In this document: positions 49,642 through 60,480 of the stretch, one piece after another
How positions within the stretch are numbered: position 1 is the stretch's first letter
Layout of the letters: every line of letters starts with the position of its first letter
Source: Asparagopsis taxiformis
Lineage: Eukaryota > Rhodophyta > Florideophyceae > Bonnemaisoniales > Bonnemaisoniaceae
NCBI GenBank assembly: GCA_030407315.1
Contig: JALQPE010002860.1
Span: forward strand, 1-64,000
Direction of reading: 5' to 3'
Length of the DNA: 64,000 nt
Notes under the pieces: generated by a model
The model's database searches: none
Seen by the model: the letters and a program-made list of their open reading frames with translations, nothing else
What the model was told of the DNA's origin: nothing
Program-made: the position numbers and the translations under genes

Positions 49642-50157
49642 CTATCTATTGCTCCTATCGTACTTGTAATATTCGACGGTGTGGATGTGGTCCGTGAGGA
49701 CGTCCTTCTCCGTCTTCAAGTAGATGTGGCCGCGCGTGGGCAGGCCATAGACTAGCTTTTCGCCCGCAGGAATATCTCCGCGCTTGAAGCCGACCCCGTA
49801 ATGGTAAAGGTCACCGCGACCAACCAATACGGAATAGGGTGGCACATAAAGCCTATGAATGGGAACCTTCCACATATCGGCGTCCGGATTGGCCAGGCAT
49901 ACATGACTATAAGGGGCAGCTACTATAGAGAATCCATCTGCTCCGCTCGACATCATGAAGTATGATGGAGACTCGGTAGGTCCTGCAACACGACTCGTTG
50001 ATACCTTGAAGTCCGTGTGCCCATCCTGGTCCGCAGCCCCATCTGCTGTAAGAAGCAGCCGCAATCCTGTCTTCGGGAAGAAGACAGGATCATCACCCTC
50101 CCAGTAAGCCTTAAAGATGTACCAAAGATGGCCGCATGATGAACCTATGACATGCAT
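49642..50157 (-). CDS. Gene D, unknown 171-residue protein
   Basis: Intact frame from ATG 50157 (MHVIGSSCGHLW). No firm family. The C-terminal half is strand-rich with a turn pattern VPPYSVLVGRGDLYHYGVGF; a Pro-Pro...GD.xHxG pattern like this occurs near the metal site in some cupin or 2-oxoglutarate dioxygenase folds, so a double-stranded beta-helix is conceivable. I do not see a full HxD...H triad and give this only as a hypothesis. It is downstream of, and same-strand as, ParB-like gene E, 190 bp apart, and converges on methyltransferase/SET copy 2. Confidence 0.55.
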   Translation of the reverse strand: MHVIGSSCGHLWYIFKAYWEGDDPVFFPKTGLRLLLTADGAADQDGHTDFKVSTSRVAGPTESPSYFMMSSGADGFSIVAAPYSHVCLANPDADMWKVPIHRLYVPPYSVLVGRGDLYHYGVGFKRGDIPAGEKLVYGLPTRGHIYLKTEKDVLTDHIHTVEYYKYDRSNR

Positions 50158-50350
50158 GGTGTTCCTCTGATGTACGGATAAGGAACATTTGCTCTTCAGC
50201 TGATGGCCGCATAGCGATACACCAATGATGGACGGGAGATGTCCATACGCTCATCTCCCGGACATCAGCGAAGTATCTCTTGCGTACACTAGCGATATCA
50301 CGTACATCATTGGTTCATCTAAAGCATATCAGGGGTACATATTCATTTTC

Positions 50351-53166
50351 TTATAGGGCCTCCATTCCCAGCTTGAGAAACTCCGCACAAACACCAAGAG
50401 CAAGCTCTGCCACCAACTTGTTCTTATACATATCCAAATTCCCCTCCTCCAACTTATCGCACAACTCACGCCGTGGCAGAGAGAGGCGCCCACGACCACC
50501 ATCTATGCGGTCCTTCGCATCACCCACGTTGTGGATGAACTGCCACGGCGAAGGATCGAAGCCGGGCTTTGCGAAAGCTGGCGGCTCGTCCTGTGGCTCC
50601 CTGTCGTCATCGTTAGAATCAGACTGCTGGGAGGGTTTTTCAACCTCCTCAACCAGCGGGAACTGCCTAGCGAAGTGACCGAACAGCTCATGCGTCGCAC
50701 TCCCAGCCGTGGACGATTCCAATAAGCGTTCCAAAACAATAACCCCCAAGTTCTCCAGCAACGCCAGCTTCACCGCAAAGTACTGTTCCACCACCGTTTC
50801 CTCAGCTCCCGGCGATGCAGCTACCTGGAATGCTGCCGCCCTCATTTCCGCCCGAACCGTCTCCACCGTCGTACTTTCCATATAGTACTTCATCCGGCTG
50901 CCAGACGCAATTGCGCTGGGGAGAACGGCGGCCACATTCTCATCGACGATGCTGTCGGGAATGGGATTCTCCTGGGCGTCGTCGAACTGGAGAACCGGCT
51001 CCCGAGAACGACCTCGGGAAGCCAACTTGGATTCTTTGACGACGACTTTGATGAAGTCTCACCGAGCCTTCTCTTTTTGGTAGAAGGCTCGGGCGTCGCA
51101 GAAGCTGCTTCCAAGTTACGCTTCCCGAGGATGGAGCTTTCACCCGCATCCTCGGGGGCGCTCTCCAGCTCAACGACCTCCACAGCACCACCCGCCGTTC
51201 CACCACGACCGGAACGACTCGCTTGCAGGCGGGCACTCCTTCTGGGCATCACTTTCCTCCCAGAAGTTTCCACTCCGGGCGGTGCAGAACCACTGACTTC
51301 AATGACATCTTCGTCAGGATCTGCACCTCCCTTCGCACTGCTGCCCTCGACCACATTCTCGGGAATAGGGCCCTCCGTCGAAATCCTCGCAACCGTCTTC
51401 TGTCCAACCCCACCGGATGGTGAAGGGACGAAACTGTCATCGCTGGAGCTTCCCGAACTGCTAGCAGATGCAGAACGGGAAGCTTCGACAGCGGGGGCCG
51501 GAGCAGCAGGGTGCTGCTCGGCAGCCGGAGTCGCAGGCTCAGGCTGCGAAGCCGGTGAGACCTGCTCCTGCGCGGCTTGGACAGGACGGTTGGGGGTACC
51601 AGTCCCGGCGTGGGATACTGGACCAGACTGTTCACTGCCAGCCTGGGGACCACGCGCAGTCGGCTTGACCGGGGTCACCGCAGGGGAGGATGCAGACACG
51701 GCAGGGGTAGTGAGAGGAAGAGGGGCAGCCTCAGAATCGCTGGAAGACTCCAGTTGAGGTGGTGGGGGCAAAGGAATGGAGGATGAAGGGATGGGCAAGG
51801 AATTGGAAGAGGAAGGGATGGGGGCATCATCACCACATGTGGCTGGGAGCGCAGCATGTGGGATGTCTGGGTACATCGCGTGAAAGCGTTTCTGGATAAT
51901 CATGTCGCGGTACCCAGTGACGCGCAGGAGCATTTTCCTGGCGTCCTTCCCGAAGACAGACTTCTTACGGGGAAAAATGTTCTCCGACTTGTAACCATCG
52001 GGGGGGGGGCCTTCCTTGGGACGGAAGTCTGCCCAACACCCCTTCTTGGGGACCATCTGAGCAAGAACTTCGACAACGCGCGAGCGAATGTCGAAGCTCT
52101 TGCTCGGGTCACCCACGCTGGGAAATGACCCATCCAGCATCCTCAACACATCCGACACGTTCCAATACTCGGCCACCTCCTTCACGTACCCGAAGATTTC
52201 CAACAAACCAGCAATCCATTCCTGCCCAATGGTACCAACCGAGTACGGTTTCAGCCCGGCCGACCGACGGCTACAAGTGTAGCGCGCCGTCATCTCAAGG
52301 ATGAAACACTTTTGGACGTCCGGTGCACTCCTGAACGACCCATTGAACAACAAGTTCACCGTACACCCAGCCAGATCTTCAGTTGAAGAAAACTGAACGA
52401 ACTCCGGCCTGTTCGGAATACTCGACCAGTATTTGAAAGCAGGGCTTTCAATGGTCTTGAAACCTTGGTCAATGGAGACGTAGCGCATGAGCTGTCTCGG
52501 ACGAATCCAGCTCAGCGCTTTCCGTTCTTTAATGTACTGAGCGGTCGGCTCGATCTTCTTCTTTCCCAGGCGGTGGATATTGATGAACTCCATCACAGAG
52601 CACACATTGTCAGCAACTGTTACCTCGCTGACATTGTGGGTGTGGAAGTTCATCAGCCGTGAAAGCGGGAGTACTTCTTCGGAGCAGAAGACATCCCGGC
52701 CAAGCCGAGTCGGTGGGAGGAGAAAGTCGACTGGAATGGTTCCAAATCGACCGTAAATGTCTGAACTGACAAACCCCTCCCACTCTGGACTGTCCTTCGC
52801 AGGAGCAGGTCCAGCCGACTCGAGAATGGCCTTCAACGCGGTCACTCGGTGAGATCCATCGACGTATTGCAGTCGGACTTTTGCATTGGAATCAATCACC
52901 TCGCAGACGGACACGCGTGAAGCAATCACGGAAAATCCCTGAGTGAGAAACGTTTTCTTCAACTCATCAACGCGATGCGGCCTGACCACCCTGGACACGA
53001 CTGCCGGAGGAGAAACATCCAGGGGGGAAATGAAGACTGGAATGTTTCGGCAGCTCTCCGGACTTATATCGTAGTCCACATCCACCGGGATGGGCACTGT
53101 GCCAGCACTACTGAGTTTGAGATCAAAAAATGTAGTAAATTTACTGCCTGAGGCAGTAAAAATCAC
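50351..53166 (-). CDS. Gene E: ParB/DGQHR-like protein with long disordered region, frame change near the end
   Basis: A second type of ParB-like protein. The readable frame begins at the edge of a palindrome array without a good ATG, so the true start or a first exon is uncertain. ParB-like part at ~55-130: RPHRVDELKKTFLTQGFSVI then LQYVDGSHRVTALKAIL. A folded ~250-residue region follows (SRLMNFHTHNVSEVTVADN), in the place the related proteins have their middle domain. Then comes a long Pro/Ser/Ala linker with acidic and basic patches (RNLEAA...STKKRRLGE). At about 51025 the frame shifts; the rest (50351-51025: QPVLQFDD-like start to KLGMEAL) is helical and acidic. GTGAGA in this stretch could start a short intron (29 or 50 nt keep phase). 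No methyltransferase or SET domain. Divergent from gene B copy 2. Confidence 0.7.
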
Positions 53167-53475
53167 TGCCTGAACAATGTAGTGCCTGAGGCAGTAAAAT
53201 TACTATTTTAATTTTTTTCAGTTCTAGTGCCGCAGGCAGTAAAATACAAAATTTCCTGGCAGTACGGTATGTAGCAGAATGCAGTACTGTACGATAGCAA
53301 ATTATAGTAATTTTTGCTGGTACCACAGGGCAGTAGTGCAATGCAGTGATTTTTGATGATTTCTGCAATGGAATGTACTGCCGTACAGTACTGCCCTGGC
53401 AAATGACCTGGCATTAGAATCAGGCAGTAAAATATACTGGCTCCGGCAGTGAATTGTACTGCCTGCAAGTACTGC
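53134..53475. repeat. Array of CAGTAAA/TTTACTG palindromes (array 2)
   Basis: Repeated inverted units: GTAAATTTACTGCCTGAGGCAGTAAAA, TGTACTGCCGTACAGTACTG, CAGGCAGTAAAATATACTG and others. Same core as array 1 with GCC in place of GTC. It lies between the 5' end of ParB-like gene E (reverse) and gene B copy 2 (forward), i.e. in a divergent promoter region. Confidence 0.83.
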
Positions 53476-53804
53476 CTTGATAGTAATTGGTGATTGGTAT
53501 TTTCTGAGACTCAATATTGCAATAGTTGTCCAGGATAGGGTTGTACAATGTGTTCGCATGTGAGTTCAAGTAGAGAAGAGAGGAAACTATTCTGAAGCTA
53601 CTAGTAGTGAGAAGTGTAGAGGATGCATGGTCACATGGAAATGACAGTTACAAAAAAGGTAGGAGAAAATCGGTCGTTTTCCGAGGATATGAGTAGAGTA
53701 GTTGGCATTATTTGTTACTATTGCTAGCATTCTCGTTGCAGGAAAAGCGTTTGGAGTGACACTCTGCGATTGGAACGAGAGGCGAAGGCGAAGTTTGACG
53801 GAAG
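53476..53804 (+). promoter_or_regulatory. Leader of gene B copy 2
   Basis: About 330 bp between array 2 and the ATG; no gene. Presumed promoter and leader. Confidence 0.35.
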
Positions 53805-55328
53805 ATGGAATCTCAGCGTCGTGAGGAAAATCCAAATGACTGCCTAGCAGGGATTATTCGAGAGGGATTCAGGACAGTGACTGGGGAAGTTCGTCGTATT
53901 AGGGAGAGGATGGATGAAATCGACGATGATCGAACGTCCCAACGCCAGCAAATCGAAAAGCTGATGAGTCGCGTCGAGTTTATAGTAACGGAATTACAGG
54001 GTGTGAAAGACATCTGTGATGGTTTATTACAGCAGAGTCAGGGCACTTCGAAGAAGGGGATGACTGACAAGGACAGGGACCGGTTGCGCATCTCGCAGTC
54101 AGCAGAAATATCGTTTTCTTACAATTTTCTGTGAGCAGTATTTGGAACTGTTGTACCTTTGCTGGTCGACAAGATTGATGCTGGGGCGACAATTTACACC
54201 AACCAAGGAATCTACGACCTCCGTGGGTGCAGGTTGCTCTCTGCAATGATGTTTGCGAAGCAGAGCAATGACAAGAGGGATGTGTTCCAATCCAACACCG
54301 GGAAGAACAACATCGAGCTTCGATTCCAAGTGGTGATGTCTCTCCTGCGGAATATTCAGAAGGAAAAGTCGGGTACAGGCCGTACAGTGGAAGGCTCGAG
54401 CTCTGGGCGCGATTCGAATGCGTTCAAAGTCTGGAAGGAGAACAAGTACATTCCGGACAAAATAATCGAAGAAGTTGTTTATGGTGCCACTGGCGATGGC
54501 CGAAACCAGCCTGCAGGAAGCATTGACGGAGGGGCTAGGAAGCGGAGGAAAACAGATGGAAATGGTGGACAGTTGAGCAATCGTGAAATATCTTTGGCTG
54601 TTACGAAAGTTGCGCTGACAAAGGTGCTCGGTTTCCTGAACAAGTCTGGAGAGCAGGTGCGCCATCGATTCCTTGTCGAACTGGGGTTCGCTCTAGTGTT
54701 GGAAACGGAGGCCTCTATCACTTTCGAGTTTCCAACTCACGATCTCATTCGAGATATGGACGTCATCCCCGATACCCGTGTGACCAACAGAAATCTAAGG
54801 CCTGAGGAACGGAAAGTTGTGGATGACAAGAATTCCGAGATCTTGATACAATTCATCGCTGAGCGGAAAGAGATGGTTGTCATCATTCAGTACGAAGTCG
54901 AGATATCGGGATGTGTGGCCAAAAGGATGATTCGAAGGAGAATCAATATCCTGGAGGTAGCCCTGAACACTGCAATTGCTTTCCTTCAATGCACGAGTAG
55001 AACGGTTTTCCTGCGACGTTCCTGCAATTCACTCAGATTTGTCTATGCAATCGCTTCCGGGATTCTAGGAATTTTCAAGGTACAATCAGGTCAGACCTTC
55101 GAAGAAAGTGTACAAGACAAGCTCAAACAATTAGGAAAGGCGATGTTGCCGAGTGACCGAATCTGTAAGAGGCATCTCTGCGAAGATGTACTGACAATTA
55201 CTAACGAAAAATTCGATGAACAACACTTGGAACAACGTAGTACCGCGTTTGAGGAGGATAGCGGACATGGAAATGAAGAAGATGGGAGTGAAAGCTACGT
55301 TGAAGTTTTCCTTGATGAGGAAGATTGA
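53805..55328 (+). CDS. Gene family B copy 2, one in-frame TGA
   Basis: The fullest copy. ATG 53805, MESQRREENPNDCLAG, then a coiled-coil-like N-terminus (IREGFRTVTGEVRRIRERMD, IEKLMSRVEFIVTELQGVKD). A TGA at 54132-54134 follows SFSYNFL; the same frame then stays open to 55328. A GTGAGC...TGCAG interval of 102 nt (54131-54232) would remove the stop and keep phase, so an intron is possible. The remaining protein aligns with copy 1 over ~370 residues: MMFAKQSNDKRDVF, SLAVTKVALTKVLGFLNKSGE, QVRHRFLVELGFAL, NILEVALNTAIAFLQC. A basic patch (RKRRKTDGNGG) lies mid-protein and the C-terminus is acidic. I recognise no family. Convergent with gene C copy 2. Confidence 0.72.
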
Positions 55329-55639
55329 TAATGGAAGCGGATAAGTAAAGTTTCATAACCTTTGAAGTAAAATAATTACGACGAGGCAGACTGAGGAGAA
55401 ATAGAAACCTTTAGATATGAAACTGTCTAGGATATGAGTGGAAAAGGTGCACCCTAGCATGCTACGTACTACATGGTGTACTGGAAACAATAGCTATCGT
55501 TCTTATTTTTCAGCTCACTCTGCGACTAGAAAGCGTCATGTCTACTACGGTTAAGAGTTTTAACCTGTCATTGAGCACGCCTCTAGTAGCTTCGGGGCCT
55601 GTACAGTCATATCCAATGCCGTAGCTCCACCTGGCAGAG

Positions 55640-55830
55640 TAGTGGGGAAAATAATACCGGGTATTATTTTGAGGGATATTTTGCCAAGTGGCGGGCAATC
55701 ATTGGTACCGACTACAGGCGATCCCTGGACGAAACCTAAGAATAATACCCGGTATTATTTTCAGGGATATTTTGCCAAGTGGAGGGCAATCATTGTTACA
55801 GAATGCCGACAGTCCCTGGACGAAGAAACA
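55640..55830 (+). repeat. Two 93-bp tandem units with AATACCCGGTATT core
   Basis: Two tandem copies of a unit containing AATAATACC(C/G)GGTATTATTTT, GGGATATTTTGCCAAGTGG and TCCCTGGACGAA. 93 is a multiple of three, so a small frame stays open across them, but nothing suggests it is a gene. Same palindromic core as the arrays at 57.1-57.3 and 59.6-60.5 kb. Confidence 0.75.
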
Positions 55831-55952
55831 GGCAAGAAAGATATGGAGCATGTATCGATCGATACCATCGAAGTAGTCGAAGTTGACTAATTCTGAACAG
55901 TCTTGTAGAATCATTTAGAAAAGATAGAACAACGTACGTTGAGTAAAAAGTT

Positions 55953-56450
55953 TTACTCAGAGGTGGCATCGTGTACGGTAGGATGGGGTACGTCTACAGG
56001 AGAACTACTCTGTCCAACAATAACATCATGCCCAATTCTGTCTAGCTCGCTGCAGATGATGTGTCCGCTGAAGATGCAGGCTGGGTGGTTCAAGTATGCG
56101 GTTCCCAAAAAATGTTCCTGGGAACTCGCTCGAAAGTTCTATATGAAAGAGGGCCCTGAACAGGTTTCCATGTCAATGTGAACGAGTCCGAATACTTGAA
56201 ATTGGTTTTGTCCGGCAGCTCAAAGTTCTCCATCATTGTTCTACTTTGAAGGACGTGAGCGTCCAGGAGTAAGAATATCTGTAATTGACATAGTCTTACT
56301 CTTCAGATTCTCGAATCAGAACGATTGTTGTTACTCATTTCTCCAGATTACCTGTATACAGAGGACCCCACGATAACAGCCTTTGTAGATGAAACAGACT
56401 CTTCGTGAGCACCGTCTGGTAGAGTCCCCAAAATTATTATGACAGAGGAC
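55953..56450 (-). pseudogene. Gene family C copy 2, decayed
   Basis: On the reverse strand the sequence encodes pieces matching gene C copy 1: SSVIIILGTLPDGAHEE (about 56400-56450), NFELPDKTNFKYSDSFTLTW (56200-56260), then, in a shifted frame, ACIFSGHIICSELDRIGHDV and a C-terminus ending at TAA 55953. At least one frame change. A GTAATC...TTACAG interval near 56285-56352 falls where similarity is lost and may be an intron. The N-terminal half of copy 1 has no recognisable match here. Confidence 0.6.
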
Positions 56451-57040
56451 CCAGAATCTTGTCGTGTTTTCTTCAACTTGGAAATAGTATATTTAGTGAA
56501 TATAGACATGGGAGGGGGTTAAGTACTGCATAGGTCGTAATATTTTCCAAAGTGGATTGATAGCTCTTTCCTCTCCTGATTGAAAGTAATTAAGAGGATT
56601 TTAAGATCATTAGAGGCACGCAATAGCCCATTACATATCGATCCATTCAGGATCAAAAGATATGTTGAGATTCGCGAAATCGACTACAGGCTCGTCGACG
56701 TCATTAACGGGAGTATTCTCGCCTACAGCTATTCCGAAATCAACCCTAATACGGGTTGGATCATTGAGGGCGAGATAGAGATAATGAATAGTGAACATAC
56801 TCCCAGAACTGTAATCATACTCATAGTAAATGATGGGCTTCCGGAGGACTATACAGTTCCTATGATTGAGTTGGAGTTCGACATGTCTCCAGCTACAAAT
56901 GCATCTTTCCTTCTGGATACTGTAAAAGTTTCAATCCCAAATGAAATAGTATCCAAGCGAGAAAACATGACTCTCTCTTCGAACCCGCATCTTACTTGAA
57001 GATGAACAGGATATTACAACCAATGACCGTCATGCAACCA
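56451..57040. other. Gap with one unassigned open frame (56580-56999)
   Basis: A 140-codon forward frame (VIKRILRSLEARNSPLHIDP...) opens without an ATG and shows balanced composition, so it may be a decayed gene or exon. I find no match to families B, C, D or E. Confidence 0.35.
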
Positions 57041-57059
57041 AGCTGGATAGTTTCAACAT

Positions 57060-57330
57060 TTCTCGAATACTAGACTGCACCTGGAACACGGCCATTGGCC
57101 AGGGACAACCAGCCGACCGGGAGCCAATGACAGTGCTGCACCTGGCTTTTCGTATGGCAAAATAATACCCGGTATTATTTTGGGTCTGGGAAGCCCAGGT
57201 GCAGTAATGTCATTGGCCAGAGGCGGCGAGCCGACCGGGAGCCAATGGCAGGGCTGCACCTGGCTTTTGGTATGGCAAAACTATACCCGGTATTATTTTG
57301 GGTGTACCAGGTCCAGGTGCAGCACTGCCA
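57060..57330. repeat. Dispersed copies of the AATACCCGGTATT repeat
   Basis: Two units, each with GCACCTGG ... TATGGCAAAA(T/C)TATACCCGGTATTATTTTGG ... CCAGGTGC, forming imperfect ~65-bp inverted repeats, separated by CATTGGCC...GAGCCAATG pairs. Related to the tandem array at 59641-60480. Confidence 0.75.
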
Positions 57331-57453
57331 TTGGCCGAACGAGGAATGCCAACACTTTGCGAGTGAGGGGCATAGGTCGTTAAGATGGAAGGGATGAGGT
57401 TTGATGTTTGTCAGGTGGCTTTAGGGTGGGTCTACCAATCTTAAGATTCTTAT

Positions 57454-58107
57454 ATGAGTCGCGTCGAGTTTATAGTAACGGAATTACAGGGTGTGAAAGG
57501 CATCTGTAATGGTTTATTACAGCAGAGTCAGGGCACTTCGAAGAAGGGGATGACTGACAAGGACAGGGACCGGTTGCGCATCTCGCAGTCAGCAGAAATA
57601 TCGTTTTCTTACAATTTTCTGTGAGCAGTATTTGGAACTGTTGTACCTTTGCTGGTCGACAAGATTGATGCTGGGGCGACAATTTACACCAACCAAGGAA
57701 TCTACGACCTCCGTGGGTGCAGGTTGCTCTCTGCAATGATGTTTGCGAAGCAGAGCAATGACAAGAGGGATGTGTTCCAATCCAACACCGGGAAGAACAA
57801 CATCGAGCTTCGATTCCAAGTGGTGATGTCTCTCCTGCGGAATATTCAGAAGGAAAAGTCGGGTACAGGCCGTACAGTGGAAGGCTCGAGCTCTGGGCGC
57901 GATTTGAATGCGTTCAAAGTCTGGAAGGAGAACAAGTACATTCCGGACAAAATAATCGAAGAAGTTGTTTCTGGTGCCACTGGCGATGGCTGAAACAAGC
58001 CTGCAGGAAGAATTGACGGAGGGGCTGGGAAGCGGAGGAAAACAAATAGAAATGGTGTACAATTGAGCCAGCGTGAAATATCTTTGACTGTTTCGAAAGT
58101 TGTGCTG
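57454..58107 (+). pseudogene. Gene family B copy 3, partial recent duplicate of copy 2
   Basis: Almost base-identical to 53964-54620, from ATGAGTCGCGTCGAG up to the mid-protein segment, including the same in-frame TGA after the NFL residues. It begins abruptly with no N-terminal part, gains an extra TGA near 57991, diverges after ~58000 and is cut at about 58107. A dead segmental copy. Confidence 0.85.
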
Positions 58108-59640
58108 AACTGAGTGGCCTGAAATCGGAATTGACGAAAGACGTAATCGTTTTCTCTATGACTTTCAAGATGCGAACGAGTTTGTGTTTGAGTGCTGCAT
58201 CATCATTGCGTAAAACAGTATTGTGTGCAGATGCAATAATAAATAGAAAGAGGCGGGTGGCAGCTTCGACACCAAACGTGGAAGTTAAGAATTGTGCTCA
58301 GTGAGAGCGCCTGTAAGCATGACTCTGGGAACATGGGTGAGGAAGGGGCGAAAGGGATTGTGCAAGTATATTCGAACGCACGGGAGAGTGTTCTATATCC
58401 CGTATTTTCGCTCGTGATGTGAGGAGCTGGAGAGTACAGGGAAATAGAAATAGTAGTTGAATGGAGAATGTGCATGATTTAATGAGGGGGAGTGATTTGA
58501 TTTGGGACGATTAGTGTGCGTGCGACATGGGCTTTGACAATACATGCGCGTATTGCAATCTAATCTTTCAATATATGAATGAGCCGACGAACGAGCTAAT
58601 AAACAAAGAAGAGAATGGATGGATGACCCGAAAAGGGCAAGGTCGAACACGTAGATCAGTGCTCGGAGCTGGGGTGGAGAGCGGTCTTCAGTTCATGCAA
58701 CATTGAATACAACAAAGGAGAGCGAACAAAATATGTACCATGGCTGTACAGAACAACGTGCTGGAGATTGCAAACCGCCTCGCCAGGTTCAGAACACTCC
58801 GGGAAGCATTAGTTTGGATCTCATTTTTTGCTACACACGCATGCGATAAAGTTCCAAAACATACCTCCTTTCATCTCTCCTAGCATTCATACTATACATG
58901 GATATATCTGTACTGAACCACAAGCGCGTTCTCTCTATAAGTCCTCACTACATCTTGTCACAATGCCTCCCCTTCTTTCGTCACGATACCATGAATGAAA
59001 TTTGTACAAAGAAGTAAAACTCCGCAATCATAAAGCTCTAGACTACTTGAGTGGTCTAGAGCTTTACGATGTTGAGATCTCAACACTACCGTTCACTGTC
59101 TTCATTCTATTCCCGGATCACTACAGCCATACTACCTCTCAAACCCTGACGCCTGGCACGTAACCTGACCACACGTATGGATAATACATGTACATGTACG
59201 CAGTATTTGAGGATATCACGTATGTGTAGGTCGAACCCGTTTTGCGTTGGTCAGCCCCGTCTGCAGACATGTTGGTCATGACCAACCCACTGACTGCCCA
59301 ATTACACTACAATTCATTTATGAGCTGGAATGAAATGAAAGGAGTTAAATCATTTTGCACTGAATTGAACTGGTTGCTTCTTCCTTGTACCAACTTTCCG
59401 CTGCACGTATACTACTCTGTACTATGTCATACTTCTGACAATATGTGAAATGACGTAAATTTTCGCAGACGCTCATATCTCATCCCCCACCGCCCACCGC
59501 ATTGCAGTGACTGTAACAACATTATTTGTGGCGTATGATCACATTTCTCCAATAGGACATGTGTTCATGGGCACGTAGTCCACTGTCCATCCCAATAATT
59601 CTCCTTCCAGCTCGTACACCGTCCTCGGCATAGTGCACGT
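58108..59640. other. AT-rich gap, no gene recognised
   Basis: Contains a 13-bp-arm hairpin (59031-59066, TAAAGCTCTAGAC / GTCTAGAGCTTTA, 10-base loop). Only short frames otherwise. Confidence 0.5.
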
Positions 59641-60480
59641 GACATTTGCCATGCCAAAATAATACCGGGTATAGTTTTTGGGCGTACTAGGCCAAGTGCA
59701 ACCTCGCCATTGGCTGGTAATTTCCAACGAAATTTCAGCCAATGAAAATCGTGCACCTGGCATTTGCAAGGCCAAAATAATACCGGGTATAGTTTTTGGG
59801 CGTACTAGGCCAAGTGCAACCACGCCATTGGCTGGTAATTTCCAACGAAATTTCAGCCAATGAAAATGGAGCAACTGGCATTTGCCATGCCAATATATTA
59901 CCCAGTAATCTTTTTGGTCGGACTAGGCTGACTAAAGCAGCACCATAGGATGAGGATGTCCAGCAAATTTGCAGCGAGTGAGAATAGTGCACCTAGCATT
60001 TGCTACGCCAAATTAATATCCGGTATTATGTTTAGTTAGACTAGGCCAGGCTCAGCCAAAAACCTTGTCTGGGGATATCCAGGCAACTTGGAGCCAGTGC
60101 CAATAGTGGAGCTAGCCTTTGCCATGCTAAATTAATACCCGGTATTAAGTTTAGTTAGACTAGGCCAGGCTTAGCTAAAAACTAGTCTGGGGAACTCCAG
60201 GCAACTTGGAGCCAGTGCCAATAGTGGAGCTAGCCTTTGCCATGCTAAATTAATACCCGGTATTATGTTTAGTTAAACTAGGCCAGGCTCAGCCACACGA
60301 TAGGCTGGGGATATCTAGCCAATTTTCAGCCAATGAAAATCGTGCACCTGGCATTTGCCATGCCAAAATAATACCGGGTATAGTTTTTGGGCGGACTAGG
60401 CCAAGTGCAACCTCGCCATTGGGTGGGAATTTCCAACGAAATTTCAGCCAATGAAAATGGAGCGACTGGCAGTTGCCACG
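59641..60480. repeat. Tandem array, seven ~118-bp units with AATACCGGGTATT core
   Basis: Units start near 59641, 59758, 59875, 59992, 60111, 60230 and 60347. Each has a palindromic AATA(A)TACC(G/C)GGTAT core between TTGCCATGCCAAAA and a TTAGACTAGGCCA-type segment. Most carry a facing pair of CCAAT boxes (CCATTGGCTGG ... CAGCCAATGAAAAT). Middle units are diverged; units one, two and seven are closest, so the array has been partly homogenised. Confidence 0.88.

Noticed and set aside
51077..51757. 226-codon forward frame opposite gene E
   Set aside because: Mirror of the Pro/Ser/Ala-rich linker of gene E; no independent support.
59031..59066. 13-bp-arm hairpin as a transcription terminator
   Set aside because: No adjacent gene and not a eukaryotic terminator type; listed only as a structural note.
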